Below, piece after piece: positions 1-10,899 of a DNA stretch of 64,000 bases (the first letter of the stretch is position 1; each line of letters starts with the position of its first letter). Below the pieces are notes generated by a model, which saw only the letters and a program-made list of their open reading frames with translations, did no database searches and had not been told where the DNA came from. Location: NCBI RefSeq assembly GCF_029633865.1, contig NC_079230.1, forward strand, positions 26,711,068 to 26,775,067, in the 5' to 3' direction. Origin of the DNA: Lampris incognitus. Taxonomy: Eukaryota > Chordata > Actinopteri > Lampriformes > Lampridae. The translations under genes were made by a program, and so were the position numbers.

Positions 1-127
1 GAGCTCTTGAGTCAAGGAAAAGTGGAAAGAAAAGACGAAAAATTAGAAAAGACAAAAGACAAGAAACTAACATAGAAACAAAACAGAAAAAAATGGACTG
101 AAGTACTCAAAGTAAATAGCCAAAAGC

Positions 128-1121
128 TCACATACAGGTTGGATACCGGTGCAGATTGCAATTTTTTTGCCTCTCACAACCAATCAACAAGCGGCTGAAA
201 AGGATGCACAACTAATTGAGTCCAGCATCAAGTTGGTTGCATATTCCCGCCACAAGGTAATGCCATTGGGCAAGGCAAAGCTAAAATGTGAGTACAAAAC
301 TGAAGTGCATGAGTTGGAGTTCCAGATAATAAAACCCAACTTCCAAGCTATTCTAGGTGGTGATTCCTGCGCTCAGATGGGACTGATAAAAAGGCTCTAC
401 AAGGTGGAAAAGGAAGTGGAAACAGACATCCTAAAGGATTACAGTGATGTGTTCACAAGGTTTGGGTGTGTGCCTGGACAGTATCACATTCAGATAGAGC
501 CGGCAGTAACTCCAGTTATCCACCCGCCCAGAAAAGTACCTTTAGCACTGAAGGACAAAATCAAAAGTGAACTAGATAGAATGGAGAACCTCGGTGTGGT
601 TGAAAAACAAACAGAACCCACTGACTGGGTTAACAGCATGGTTACTGTCAACAAGCCAAATAAAAAACTAAAGCTCTGCATAGACCCCCAAGACCTCAAC
701 AAAGCCATAAAGAGGGAACACTATCCCCTGAGGACAGTAGAGGAGGTTGTAGCCGAGATGCCAGATGCAAAAGTCTTTTCTATATTAGACACAAACCATG
801 GATTCTGGCAAATACAACTAGACGAGGATAGTTCTAAATTGTGTACCTTCGGTCGGTACCGATTCAAACGGCTTCCTTTTGGTGTCTCGTCAGCTCTGGA
901 GATTTTCCATAAATGCATAGTGCAGAGACTGGAGGACCTAGAAGGTGTTGTGAACGTCATTGACGACATCCTAGTGTGGGGTGCTGACAAGGAACAACAT
1001 GACAAAAGGCTGAGACAGCATCTGGACAGAATAAGGAGCATAAATCTCAAGCTCAACAAAGAACTCAGCTGCTCAGAAGGACTTGTTTTCAAAAACTCCA
1101 GACTCGTCCCTGAAAAACTGA
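128..1121 (+). pseudogene. Ty3/gypsy pol remnant: protease and reverse transcriptase
   Basis: This is the protease end and the RT domain of a Ty3/gypsy LTR retrotransposon. The aspartic protease motif DTGAD lies at about 142-156 in a different frame from the rest; a T7 run near 162-168 is the likely frameshift. From 149 to 1121 the frame reads as gypsy RT: the linker before RT, then the LDT..GFWQI block, the LPFGVSSA block and the IDDILVWG active-site block, so the catalytic aspartates are retained. The reading breaks near 1100-1130 and goes straight into integrase, so the RT thumb, RNase H and connection region are deleted. It is a defective copy, unrelated to the host genes. Family assignment rests on motif order and is confident; the exact clade was not determined. 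Confidence 0.85.
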
Positions 1122-2247
1122 GAGAAAAAACTTCAAAAAAATCCATGAAGCCCATTTAGGGATTGTCATATGCAAAGAGAGTGGAAGAGATGTATTATTT
1201 TGGCCTGGGATGTCCAAACAAATTGAAGACATTGTGATGAAGTGTAGCGTCTGTAACACTTTCAAAAAGAGCAGTGTGAAAGAACCACTGCTGTGCCATG
1301 ACATTCCAGATCGATCATGGGCAAAACTGGATGTGGATCTTTTCCATTTTGATCAAGGTGATTATCTACTCAGTTTAAATTACTACTCAAAGTATCCGGA
1401 AATTGCCAAGCTGCCCCAGACAACAAGCAGACATTTAATTGTAGCTCTGAAATCCGTGTTTGCAAGACAGGGAATCCCAGATGAGGTTATGTCGGACAAT
1501 GGACTGCAGTTTGCGAGTGAGGAGTTTAAACAGTTCGCAGCAGAGTGGTAGTTTAAACACACTACATCAAGCCTAGGATTCCCACAATCCAACGGTCAAA
1601 CTGAACGAGCGATCCAGACCATAAAAGACCTGCTCCAGAAAGCACGAGAGAGCCGAGGAGACCCATATCTAGCTCTCCTTGAGTACGGAAATGCACCTTT
1701 TGATGGAGTGAGACTGTCTCCTGCCCAACTGCTAACGGGTCGACGACTGAAGACAAAACTACCAGTAACTATGCAGCTGTTGAAGCCTCAGCTGTACAAG
1801 GAAGTGCACGGACAAATGAGGAAAAGACGGTTCAAACACAAACACTGCTTTGACTGAGGGGCGAGAGGCCTGCCTGCCCTGCAGGAGGGTGAGACTGTGA
1901 GATTCAGAGTGGGCAATACATGGCAGCCAGCTGTTGTGAAACATCGCCATGTTCAGCCAAGGTCTTTTGTGATCCAAACACCTGAAGGCAACACCTTTCG
2001 CAGAAACCGGCGACATCTGCTAAACTGCAGAGAGGACACACTTCCAGAACTGGACAGAACAGGTCAGGAACAGGAGGACTTCACGGCGTCTGCTAGTGAA
2101 CCAGCAGACATCACAGTGATGCCAACACCTGTCACTTCTCCTATAACAGAGACTGTAACACTGGAGGTGACTACAACTACAACAGGTCCAGTAAAGATCT
2201 CACGCTCTGGGAGAGTAATTAAACCTTCACAACGTTATTCAACGTAA
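1122..2247 (+). pseudogene. Ty3/gypsy integrase remnant
   Basis: This is the integrase of the same element. The N-terminal zinc-binding region is recognisable (a histidine pair near 1146-1160 and CSVC near 1246). The catalytic core follows: LDVDLF near 1330, SDNG near 1494 and the SNGQTE block near 1590, giving the D,D,E triad. The C-terminal part (1897-2247) resembles the chromatin/DNA-binding tail of gypsy integrases and ends in RSGRVIKP-like residues common there. A TAG at 1549 and a TGA near 1855 interrupt the frame, so no full-length product is possible. Confidence 0.85.
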
Positions 2248-2248
2248 C

Positions 2249-2900
2249 AAAAAGAAGGGGAAAAAAGAAGTAAAGTAGAGTGAATGTAACGGTGAATTCG
2301 TGTTGTTACATTACAGGTCACATACTTGTTTAATGTTGGTACTGAGTTGAAAGTAACATTGCATAGATGTTTTGCTGATTAGTAAAATAGGCCAAGTGAA
2401 AAAGGAAAAAAGAAAGAGAACGGAAAGTTAATGGCTTTAAGTTAAGGATAAACATCTCAAAGATGAAGCACGTACATGCTTTAACAATGCTTAGGTTGTT
2501 ATTTGAGTTTATTATTACATGATTGAGGTTTATTTGCATTGGTTACATATTTAGGTGTTCTGCTTTAATCTAATTAACCATACATATATGACATATCCCA
2601 GCAGTCATTGGGCGGCAGGTGGGGAGACACCCTGGACAGGCCGCCAGGCCTTCAGCCATAAATATTCATGAGCTGACCCTCTTGAGTAACAAGAACTGAT
2701 TGGCTGTATGAAAATGAGTGTCTGATGACATCAGGAGTATCAGAAAAAATATTGGCTGAGAAGCTGAGCTAAGGTGAGCTCTTAAAAAGGGAAAAATAGA
2801 TAAAATGATTTCTGCCTTTCAAACTCGTTTTTATTCAATAGAAAAACAGCACAAAATGTATGACAATTAAAGTTACAAATGATTTTAAAGAATGGCGTTT
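2249..2900 (+). mobile_element. Possible polypurine tract and 3' LTR of the gypsy element
   Basis: Directly after the integrase stop comes a purine-rich stretch (2249-2284) placed as a polypurine tract should be, and then TGTAAC at about 2287, a plausible LTR start. The following ~600 bp are non-coding, contain TATA-like A/T blocks (2660-2670, 2783-2790) and end before the L2 LINE tail. No second LTR is visible to compare with, so the boundaries are inferred. Confidence 0.35.
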
Positions 2901-3970
2901 CAATTTCGGTTCAACTTTAAACAATTTACGATTTATAATTTCATTTAGCAGACGCTTTTATCCAAAGCGACGTACATCTGAGAATTAACACAACACAAGC
3001 AAGGAGCTGGTCAGGAGATGGCAAAGCAAGTAAGTGTAAAAAAAGAAACTAGTTTCAAGTCCGATAGGACATAGGTGTCAATAGGCAGTGCACAAAGGCA
3101 AAGGTGCACAGAAGCGATTTTTTTTATACCATCAGGTGTGGAGGTGTTCGAGAAAGATCTGGGTCTTTAGCGTCTTCTTAAAGATGGAAAGGGGCAGTGT
3201 CGTGATTCGCTCCACCACCAGGGAACTGCAAGGCACCTTTCATTGGTAGAGCGCTGTGAGTGGGACTGAGTGTAGACCTGAATGAGGGAGTTCAGGTAAG
3301 CTGGAGCCGTTTTAGCTGGCGTTTTGTAGGCGAGCATTAAGGTTTTGAATTTGATGCGGGCAGCAACTGGGAACCAGTGGAGGGATATGAACAGCGGAGT
3401 GACATGCGCTGGTTTGGGTTGGTTGAGGACCAGACGCGCCACCGTGCTCTGAATCATTTGCGGAGGTAAGAAAGTGCATGAAGGGACACCTGCCAATAAG
3501 GAGTTCCGGTAGTCAATGCATGATATAACAAGAGCCTGTACCAGGACTTGTGCTGCATGCTCAGACAGGTAGGGTCTAGTTTTCCTGATGTTGTACGGGG
3601 CAAATCGGCACGACCGAGCAATCGAGGCCATGTGAACCTTAAAGGTTAGTTCGTCATCAATCATGACACACAGGTTTCGAGCAGACTTTGTGGGCACGAG
3701 TTTCGATGATCCGAGCTGGATATTGGTCTGTTGGTGTAAGGATGGACTGGCTGGGATGACAAGGAGCTCAGTCTTAGATAGGTTAAGCTGAAGGTGGCGT
3801 GCTTTCATCATCCAGAGATATCAGCAAGGCATGTCGATATCCATGCCGAGACTGTGAGGTCATCTGTTGGGAATGATAGGAAGAGTTGGGTATCGTCAGC
3901 ATAGCAATGATATGAGAAACCATGGGAGTGGATGATTGCACCAAGTGAGGAGGTGTATAATGAGAAGAGG

Positions 3971-5310
3971 AGGAAGCACCGAGGGCGTTCTGAAAGGACA
4001 CGGAAGCAGGGCAGGCTAGGCTAACTGTTAGCCCATGCAGACCGGCAGTTCCGACAGTCATCCTGGATGGCGTTCGTTCTCTTGGGCAGTGATTTTTATT
4101 TTTTTATTTTTTTTAGTTTGGATATATGTGTTAGTTTAGATGTATGAGTTAGCTAGTATGTGTTCTTGAAGTCCTTGTGGTATTTGGATATGTGTTTTTA
4201 TTGCACTGCTGTGGGCTGGGGGAAATGATATTTCGTGTCATTTCATGAAATGAAACGACAAATAAAGTGTTCCTGAATCAGAAATAAGCAAAAGTTATTT
4301 GTCATTTCATTCCATGCACCTGCGCACATGAAATGAAATGAAATATAATTCCCCCTAGTCCACAGTAGTGCAACACAAAGACAAAAACACATATCCAAAC
4401 TACAAGAACACATCAGGAATTAGGAACAATTTATTGTCATAGCCTTCACGCACTTGCGTACAAAAAAGAAACGTAATTCCATTTCCCCTAGCCCACAGCA
4501 GTGTCACACGAAAGACAAAAACACACAACCCAAATTGCCCAAAAACGACACCACCAAAAACATACAAAAACAGAGAGCACAAAGCACAAAAACAAAACAC
4601 AAACAGTTAACAACACAGTCCACTTAGTGCAACACAGTCCAAAAATTCCACTGTCCATAGAACGAACACCGGCCAGGATGACTGTCGGAACCGCCGGTCT
4701 GCATGGGCTAGCAGTTAGCTTAGACTGCCCCACTTCCGCGTCCTGTCAGACCCTTGGTGTTTCCCCCTCGGGCACAGCTCCGGCAGGGCCATGGTCCCTG
4801 GGCCCACCGGACGCCGCAGATCAGGCTCCCCCAGCCGATCGCCAGCTCTCCCAGCCAGAAACCTTCGACACACCTCCCCGCACTCCACACGACAACACCA
4901 AAAACACAGTAAGCGCTAGGTGAGGCCACTGCCAGACCGCCTTCGGTGTTATCGGAACTGCCGGACTGCATGGGCTAACAGTTAGTTTAGACTGCCCCTC
5001 TTCTGCGTCCTCTCAGACCGCCCTCGGTGTTTCCTCTTCGGGCGCAGCTCCAGGCAGGGCCGTGGTCCCTGGGCCCACAGGACACAGCAGACCAAACTCT
5101 CCCAGCTGATTCAGTGCCTGCTCTCCTAGCCATCAAACGAAGACACAAGCTTAGACGCAGACTTGGCCAAAGACACATGGACGGTACTGGGTGACGCCGC
5201 TGTAAATGTAAGTTTGCACCACCATCTTCCCACACCGGTACTCGGTGAGGCCGCTGCAAATGTGAATTAGCTCCGCCATCTTCCCACACCGAAAGCGGAA
5301 GCCTTCTGGT
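3971..5310. repeat. Unclassified GC-rich hairpin repeat inserted in the L2 LINE
   Basis: This ~1.34 kb block splits the LINE RT between the GPLL codons (5312) and the following FSLYTSS codons (about 3970). Its left end (3995-4085) is the reverse complement of an internal module (4655-4745), and the module recurs directly at 4950-5100. The module contains GCATGGGCTAGCAGTTAGC and GCGTCCTGTCAGACC. Two ~57-bp tandem units lie at 5185-5300. The middle (4085-4650) is A/T-rich with a short AATGAAATGAAA palindrome. The same modules occur at 21075-21395 and 61140-61565. No protein is recognisable, and the class is unknown to me. Confidence 0.7.
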
Positions 5311-6768
5311 AAGAAGGGGGCCGAGCACTGACCCTTGAGGTACCCCTGTGGATAAACCATGCAGTTTGGACACTTTTCCCCTCCAAGATACTCTAAAAGA
5401 TCTCCCCGAGTGGTAGGACTTGAATCAGCGGAGGACAGCTCCTGACATACCAAGCTCAGTGAGTGTGGAGAGGAGGATTTGGTGGTTAACCATGTCAAAG
5501 GCAGCTGACAGATCTAGCAGCAATAAAGCCAAGGACTGACCAGCAGCTCTAGCCAAACGCAGTGATCTATTACCAACAGGAGTGCAATATCGGTAGAGTG
5601 ACCCCGCTTTAAACCAGACCGATTTGGATCATAGAGATTGTTTTCAGAGACTTGGTTAAAGACCGTGTGCTCAAGTATTTTTGAAAGAAAGGATAGGAGT
5701 GAAACCGGTCTGTAGTTTTCAACCTGGGCTGGGTTGAGTGTAAGTTTTTTGAGTAGCGGGGTGACCCGAGCTTACTTAAATGCAGTGGGGAACACACACG
5801 TTGTAAGCGAGCCGTTGGTGAAGTGTGTGACTGCAGGATTAAGTGCGGGGGTAATGGTCTGTAGGAGGTGAGATTTAATCGGGTCCAGCGGACTGGTAGG
5901 GGGACGAGAGTCCAGCAGAAGCTTGGGGACTTCCTCCCCAGTCAGGAGGGAGAATGAGGTGAGTGTGGCACTGTTAGCTGGCAGCAGCAGATGGAGTTGG
6001 TCAGGCTCAGAGAACCGGTTACTGATGGCAGAAGCCTTATCAGTAAAGTACGAGGTAAAGAAGTCAGGAGTGAGCAGAGTGGATACTAGTACTTAGTACT
6101 GATAGTACTAAGTGGTCTTAGCTGTTTTTAAGCTGGAGGAGAATGACGCTAGGAGATGCTGATAGTCACTGAGGTCAGCGGACTCTCTGGTTTTATGCCA
6201 TTTTCTCTCTGCCGCTCTGAGGCCCGCCCTTTGCTCCCTGATGACCTCAGTGAGCCATGGATTGGGGCGGGGGCATTGTGAGCAGGTTTGGATGCTAGAG
6301 GGCAGAGATTGTTAAGAGAGGAGGCTAGTGAGGAACAGTGTGTCTGTAGCCTCGATGACATTATGAGGAGGCATGGAAGCCAAGACCTCATTGGAGAGCT
6401 GGGTCGGTGTAAGGGACTGAAAGTTTCAGCGGAAGGAGACCCTTTGTAGAGGACCATGAGGATGTTCCAGTAAGGAGGCCATAAAGTGAATAAAGAAGTG
6501 GTCTGACTGATGTAGGAGGGTGACAGATTTGCTGTGGAGCAGTTCCGGGGCAAGATCAGGTCAAGAGTATTGCCCGCTTTGTGTGTGGGAGGGGTGGAGA
6601 CCTGTCTGAGGTCAAAGGAGGACAGAAGAGACGGGAAGTTAGTCGCTTGGGGTTTTTTTTTTAGTAAGGATATTCGTGTCTCCCATGACAGTCAGTGGTG
6701 TGTCATCATCAGGAATGGCTGAGAGTAACATGTCTAGTTCGACTACAAAGTTCCCCAGTTGACACCCT

Positions 6769-7038
6769 GGTGGGCAGTATATATTACTTCCGTTAGGGGG
6801 CGCCACAGCGGATCATCTGTTTCCATTTCTTCCTGTCCTCTGCATCTTCCTCTGTCACACCAGCCACTTGCATGTCCTCCCTCACCACATCCATAAACCT
6901 CCTCTTTGGCCCTCCTCTTCTCCTCTTCCCTGGCAGCTCCATATTCAGCGTCCTTCTCCCAATATACCCAGCAGGTCTCCTCCACACATGTCCAAGCCAT
7001 CTCAATCTTGACAATGGCAATCCCGGTGGGCAGTATAT
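6769..7038 (-). mobile_element. RTE/Rex3-like LINE 3' fragment inserted in the L2 endonuclease
   Basis: On the - strand 7010-6793 translates to the C-terminal tail of an RTE-type LINE (LGHVWRR, GPKRRFMDVV, DRKKWKQMIRCG). It is flanked by a 14-bp direct repeat GGTGGGCAGTATAT at 6769-6782 and 7025-7038, consistent with a target site duplication inside the L2 endonuclease. Confidence 0.75.
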
Positions 7039-7940
7039 TAAGACAACCACAAATAGCTTAATAGGAGCAGTAACCATGATTGCATGGTCTTCAAAGAAGG
7101 AGTTGTTGCTTAGCAGGGAAAGCTTAGTGAATTTCCAGTCTTTGGAAATGAGGACACACGTACCGCCTCCACGGCCAACAGAACGGGGTGTGTGTGAGAA
7201 AGCAGCGTCATCAGAGAGAGTGCGGCTGGTGTGGCAGTGTTTTCTGGGCGTATCCAGGTTCCGGTCAGGGCTAATACCTGAATGTCTGACAGATCAGTAA
7301 GTGCTTGGATAAATTCTGTTTCATTTACAGCCGGTTGGCAATTCCATAAGCCAAAAGTGAAGGAGGAGTGAGTAGATGAGCCTTTCATGAGTGAATGGAG
7401 GTTCTCAGGGTTGCATAGTCTGCGACAGATGCGATTTTTTTCGATAACCGTGAATGACAGGGGTGTCTTGTAGCACATGGTGGGTGAGGCAGGCAAGGAG
7501 AGAGAATAGTAGAAAAGGGAATTACCAGTCAGTGTCCTCGCGCAGGTCTTTAGACCCGACGAAGGCTGACGCTTCCGGTGACGCAACGGCGCAGCTCTGT
7601 GTTTAAATACCAGGAAGTACCACAGCTGAACCCGCCCCCGTCTAATAGGAAGCAATAGAGGGCGCGACCCGCGTCTGCTGACCCGGCTACTGAAGCTCAG
7701 AGAGTGAAACCGGCAGCTACTCGGCACAAGAAAGCCTGATAACGGCCTAAATCCGAGTCAAAACTCAAGCAAGTTTTAAATCACTTACCCAACGACTGTA
7801 GTCTCCTGTGTTCAAGACCAGAGCTAAACAAAGAATAAAGAAAAAAAAACGTTTAAACATTAATCCAATTAATAAACGGCCTTTATTTTTACGGTCTGTC
7901 ACAGTAAAGTCAACATTTTGTGCACGTGAGTCTGTGACGA

Positions 7941-8095
7941 ATTCGGGGGGGGGGGGGGTGACGCCCGGGAACCGCCGCAGCCGGGACGCGAACCCGGGTC
8001 TCCCGCACCACGGGCGACTACGCTAACCAGTTAGTCGACTGGCTAACGTTAGACGGGCTAGCGAGTCTACTTATCGGTGGTCGTCACAAATCATG
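7941..8095 (-). repeat. tRNA-derived SINE-like repeat, family C
   Basis: Read on the - strand this has an A-box-like TAGTCGACTGG and a B-box-like GGTTCGCGTCC about 40 bp apart, as in tRNA-derived SINE heads. The same unit is repeated three times at 28825-29605. It is not a functional tRNA: the arms do not close. Confidence 0.6.
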
Positions 8096-8533
8096 CTGCC
8101 AGCGGTCAGAAACTAACGCGAGCTGTACATTTTGGGGGTTACCGGATGTGCCCCTCATCTCCCCTCAGCTCTGGCAGTCAACTTCACCATCGATCCCCTC
8201 AGCAGTGATCGCGGTGTGATTTGTAAGTCGCTGTGTAGCAAACTGATTTAAGAATCCATCAGAAACGCAACTTTTTTTTTTACCACGACAATGTGCCGCC
8301 TTCATTCATTCAGTTAATACATATACAGTGCCAGTCAGGAGGAAGCATATTTTTAAAAACCGTTGATTCAGACAATGTAAACTGCTTTTCATTTCTAGGT
8401 CTAAGCAAAAGGGCACAATTCACCATGTTTCACAAGGATATTTGCACAGTTAAAGCTCGTATTTAATCAATGGTAATTGGTAATAACATATTGTAAACTA
8501 CTAATAAGACACGTTAGCCCCTAGGTAACGGGT
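8096..8533. other. cckar intron, no feature seen
   Basis: I see no exon here: conceptual translations show no TM1-TM2 of a CCK receptor. The sequence appears unique and A/T-leaning. Confidence 0.5.
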
Positions 8534-8612
8534 CTGACCCTTTAGCCGAGCGGTTAGTGATGTCGCCTTGTGGTGCAGTACACCCGTATCGAATCCCGCA
8601 CCGGGCAAAAAG
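8534..8612 (+). repeat. tRNA-like sequence related to family C
   Basis: Contains TAGCCGAGCGG (A box) and GTATCGAATCC (B box) with the same GACCCTTTAG start as the family C repeats, in + orientation. It looks like a decayed relative, not a tRNA gene. Confidence 0.5.
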
Positions 8613-8868
8613 ATAACCGGTTACAATATAATGGCGATAGTGTTCCTCCACAAGGTAGCTAATTAAGGTACCTAGATGATAATGTCAGTGACTATGATTC
8701 TATATCTTTGCCCTTTAGGCATTAGTATTACACTTATATTTATGCAGTATGTGTGCCTTTATGTGGTATTTTAAAACAGCCTTGATTATGACTCAGTCAA
8801 TAAGACCCAAACTATCCCTTTTCATGAAATCAAAATACTACTTTTTTTGGGGGGTCTGACGTGTGCAG

Positions 8869-9130
8869 GTGTCTCGGTGAGCGTCTCAACCTTCAGCCTG
8901 GTGGCCATCTCGCTGGAGCGCTACAGTGCCATCTGCAACCCGCTGACCTCCATGACGTGGCAGACCAAGTCGCACGCCGCCAAGGTCATCTCGGCCACGT
9001 GGGCGGCGTCCTTCATACTGATGCTGCCTTACCCCATCTCGAGCACACTGAAGCCCTTCACACGCCTCGACAACAGCACCGGACACATGTGCCGCCTGGT
9101 CTGGTCCAATGACGTCATCCAGCAGTCCTG
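8869..9130 (+). CDS. cckar: cckar exon: TM3, ICL2, TM4, ECL2 of the cholecystokinin type A receptor
   Basis: This is an internal exon of a class A GPCR for the peptide cholecystokinin, a plasma-membrane receptor that signals mainly through Gq in gut, pancreas and nerve. It is bounded by GTGTGCAG/G and CCTG/GTGAGG. The translation starts VSVSVSTFSLVAISLERYS, with the ERY form of the DRY motif used by CCK receptors, followed by ICL2, TM4 and ECL2. ECL2 has an NST glycosylation sequon and the MCR motif, whose Met and Arg (195 and 197 in human CCKAR) contact the sulfated tyrosine of CCK. CCKBR lacks this motif, so the A type is favoured, as does the neighbouring rbpj. The exon begins with the last two bases of a split Gly codon, so an upstream exon is required; none is visible in this window. 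Confidence 0.93.
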
Positions 9131-9528
9131 GTGAGGATTGGGCGGGGGGGCATGGGAGAGGGCTTCTCACCTGTTATGCTCCTCTCAGGTTTTCATTAGC
9201 CTTAGACACACAGCAGTTCTGTGTTAAGGGGGGGGGGGGGTTCAGCACCAATTTAGTAGGGCTTTGTGCAGCAGGCGTTGCTGAACAGGAGAAAATATAG
9301 GGGACATTGAGGTGGTGGTGGGGTCGTGTCCAGCGTTTGGTCCTCTAGAATGACACATTAACATTTGGGAAATTGTAGAAGAATTGTTGGCAAAAAATGA
9401 AAACAAGACAGTACAGTTTTGAAGTGTCCCTGTTCAATATCCTCTACGAATACAACTGCACTTAAAAGTACTTGTTGGTACATATCCCCTCACCCACTCC
9501 TGTGGACTGGTTGACCTCTGTTTTACAG
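9131..9528 (+). other. cckar intron
   Basis: A 398-bp GT-AG intron in phase 2 that splits the Trp codon after QQS. It contains a G11 run near 9229 and nothing else I recognise. Confidence 0.8.
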
Positions 9529-9656
9529 GTACGTGTCCCTACTGCTGCTGCTCTTTCTGATTCCTGGAATCGTCATGATGACGGCGTACGGACTCATCAC
9601 CGTGGAGCTGTACCGCGGCATCAAGTTTGAGCTGATCAGTCAGAAATCCAGCAGAG
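9529..9656 (+). CDS. cckar: cckar exon: TM5 and start of ICL3
   Basis: 128 bp between TTTTACAG/G and CAGAG/GTGAGG. It completes the Trp codon and encodes YVSLLLLLFLIPGIVMMTAY, which is TM5, then GLITVELYRGIKFE and SQKSSR at the start of ICL3. It matches CCKAR more closely than CCKBR (IPGIVMM, ELY.GIKFE). The last base begins a split Glu codon that the next exon completes. Confidence 0.93.
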
Positions 9657-10300
9657 GTGAGGAAAGGGGTCACATCAAGCATATTGTATTATGTTGTGTT
9701 TTCACTTACAGTATAATTGTGTTACTCTTTTTGCTAAAGAGCGTTAAGGAAACCCAAACTTGACCTTTTCAAAGCATCTTTCACTGATTATGTTTCCATC
9801 CAACTTTCAAATACATTTCAAATGGATAATTGAATGTGACAAAAAAATCATGTTAAGTTTAAATGAATAAAACCCTGATTGTTACTTGTCCTGCGTCATA
9901 TGTCCACACTTCAGATTAAGAACAGCCGATTCAGTTGTATTTGCATTTCTTTTTCTTTTTTAATTAGGCAATTGATATTTCATTCCAACTTATCATGTCT
10001 GTTTTCTTATCGAACGAAGCGTTTATTCATCTAAAGCGAGGATAAAAACGTGTATGGGAATTTTCTGGATTTTATTCAACATTTGCGGTTCCCATCAAAA
10101 TTATTTTTGTCGAAATGACAATGTTTGCTTAAAATCACTTGGATGGAAACATGGTTACTGTTACTTTTGATCTGGCGCACTTTCTGAAACGTTTTCCTTC
10201 ACTTTGCTGTGTTAATGTGCTGATCATAAAGCCCTTTCCAAGAATCTCCAGTGTGGCCTAACATTTCCTAATCTTATTCTAACTATCCAACCCCCGACAG
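9657..10300 (+). other. cckar intron
   Basis: A 644-bp GT-AG intron in phase 1 (ends CCCCGACAG). It is A/T-rich with no recognisable repeat. Confidence 0.8.
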
Positions 10301-10899
10301 AGAGGCAGTCCAGCACTGGGAGCATCAAGCCGGGTGACAGTGACGGCTGTTACCTGCAGCCCTCCAAAAGGAAGAGCCTGACCACGTGGGGCAGTAGCGG
10401 TGGCACGGGCCGTGCCGCAAAGCCTGTGCTGACCCGCGTCTGCAGCAGCAACCCGACGGGGAACCTGATGGCCAAGAAACGCGTGATCCGCATGCTCCTG
10501 GTTATTGTCTTCCTCTTTTTCCTCTGTTGGACTCCTGTATTCGTGGTAAACGCATGGCAGGCTTTTGACCGCCGCTCTGCCTACCGCCTGACGGGGGCGC
10601 CCATCTCCTTTATCCACCTGCTGTCCTACACCTCGGCCTGCGTCAACCCCATCATCTACTGCTTCATGAACAGGCGCTTCCGTCAGGGCATGCTGGCCAC
10701 GTTCAGCTGCTGCAGCTGCCTGAGGGAAGGCCGAGCAGATGCAGGCGCCGGCGCCGGCTTGGGGAGGTTAGCCGGAAGTGGGACGGCCAGAGGCGGAGGA
10801 ACAGGGACAGTCAGAGGGAGGATGAGTGCTGAGGAGAATGGCTACGTTCCTTCAAGCGGCGCTGCCATACCCGTATCCTACAGCAGTGTCCATACCTAG
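10301..10899 (+). CDS. cckar: cckar last exon: ICL3, TM6, TM7, C-terminal tail
   Basis: This exon starts ERQSSTGS and carries the CCKAR ICL3 signature DSDGCYLQ, the basic NLMAKKRVIRML before TM6, TM6 with FFLCWTPVF, and TM7 with ISFIHLLSY and NPIIYC (the NPxxY motif). A likely palmitoylated CCSC follows TM7. The tail is rich in Gly, Ala and Arg and ends SYSSVHT before TAG at 10897-10899. TM6 end reads VVNAWQAFD: the Asn equals human Asn333, but Gln replaces human Arg336, both of which contact the C-terminal end of CCK in the human receptor. The three exons give about 330 codons, roughly three quarters of a normal receptor. Confidence 0.95.

Larger units (their letters stand above)
2938..7735 (-). 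pseudogene. L2-clade non-LTR retrotransposon (LINE), interrupted
   Basis: This is a LINE read on the - strand. The 5' part (about 7727-7039) holds an endonuclease-like segment (FGLWNCQPAVN, TWIRPENTATP). RT follows from about 6550 downward: NYRPVSLLSF-like block near 5720-5690, GVPQGSVLGPLL at 5350-5312, and the YADDT active-site block near 3900. The C-terminal RT block ends at 3167 and includes LHWFPVAARIKFK, typical of L2-like elements. At the low-coordinate end (2938-2975) is the familiar teleost LINE/SINE tail reading, on the - strand, GATAAAAGCGTCTGCTAAATG. Frameshifts and stops are frequent and two other repeats are inserted (3971-5310 and 6769-7038), so it is dead. Confidence 0.8.

Noticed and set aside
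8099..8230. An upstream cckar exon after CCCCTCAG near 8167
   Set aside because: The translation reaches a stop after 16 codons and has no transmembrane segment or CCK receptor similarity.
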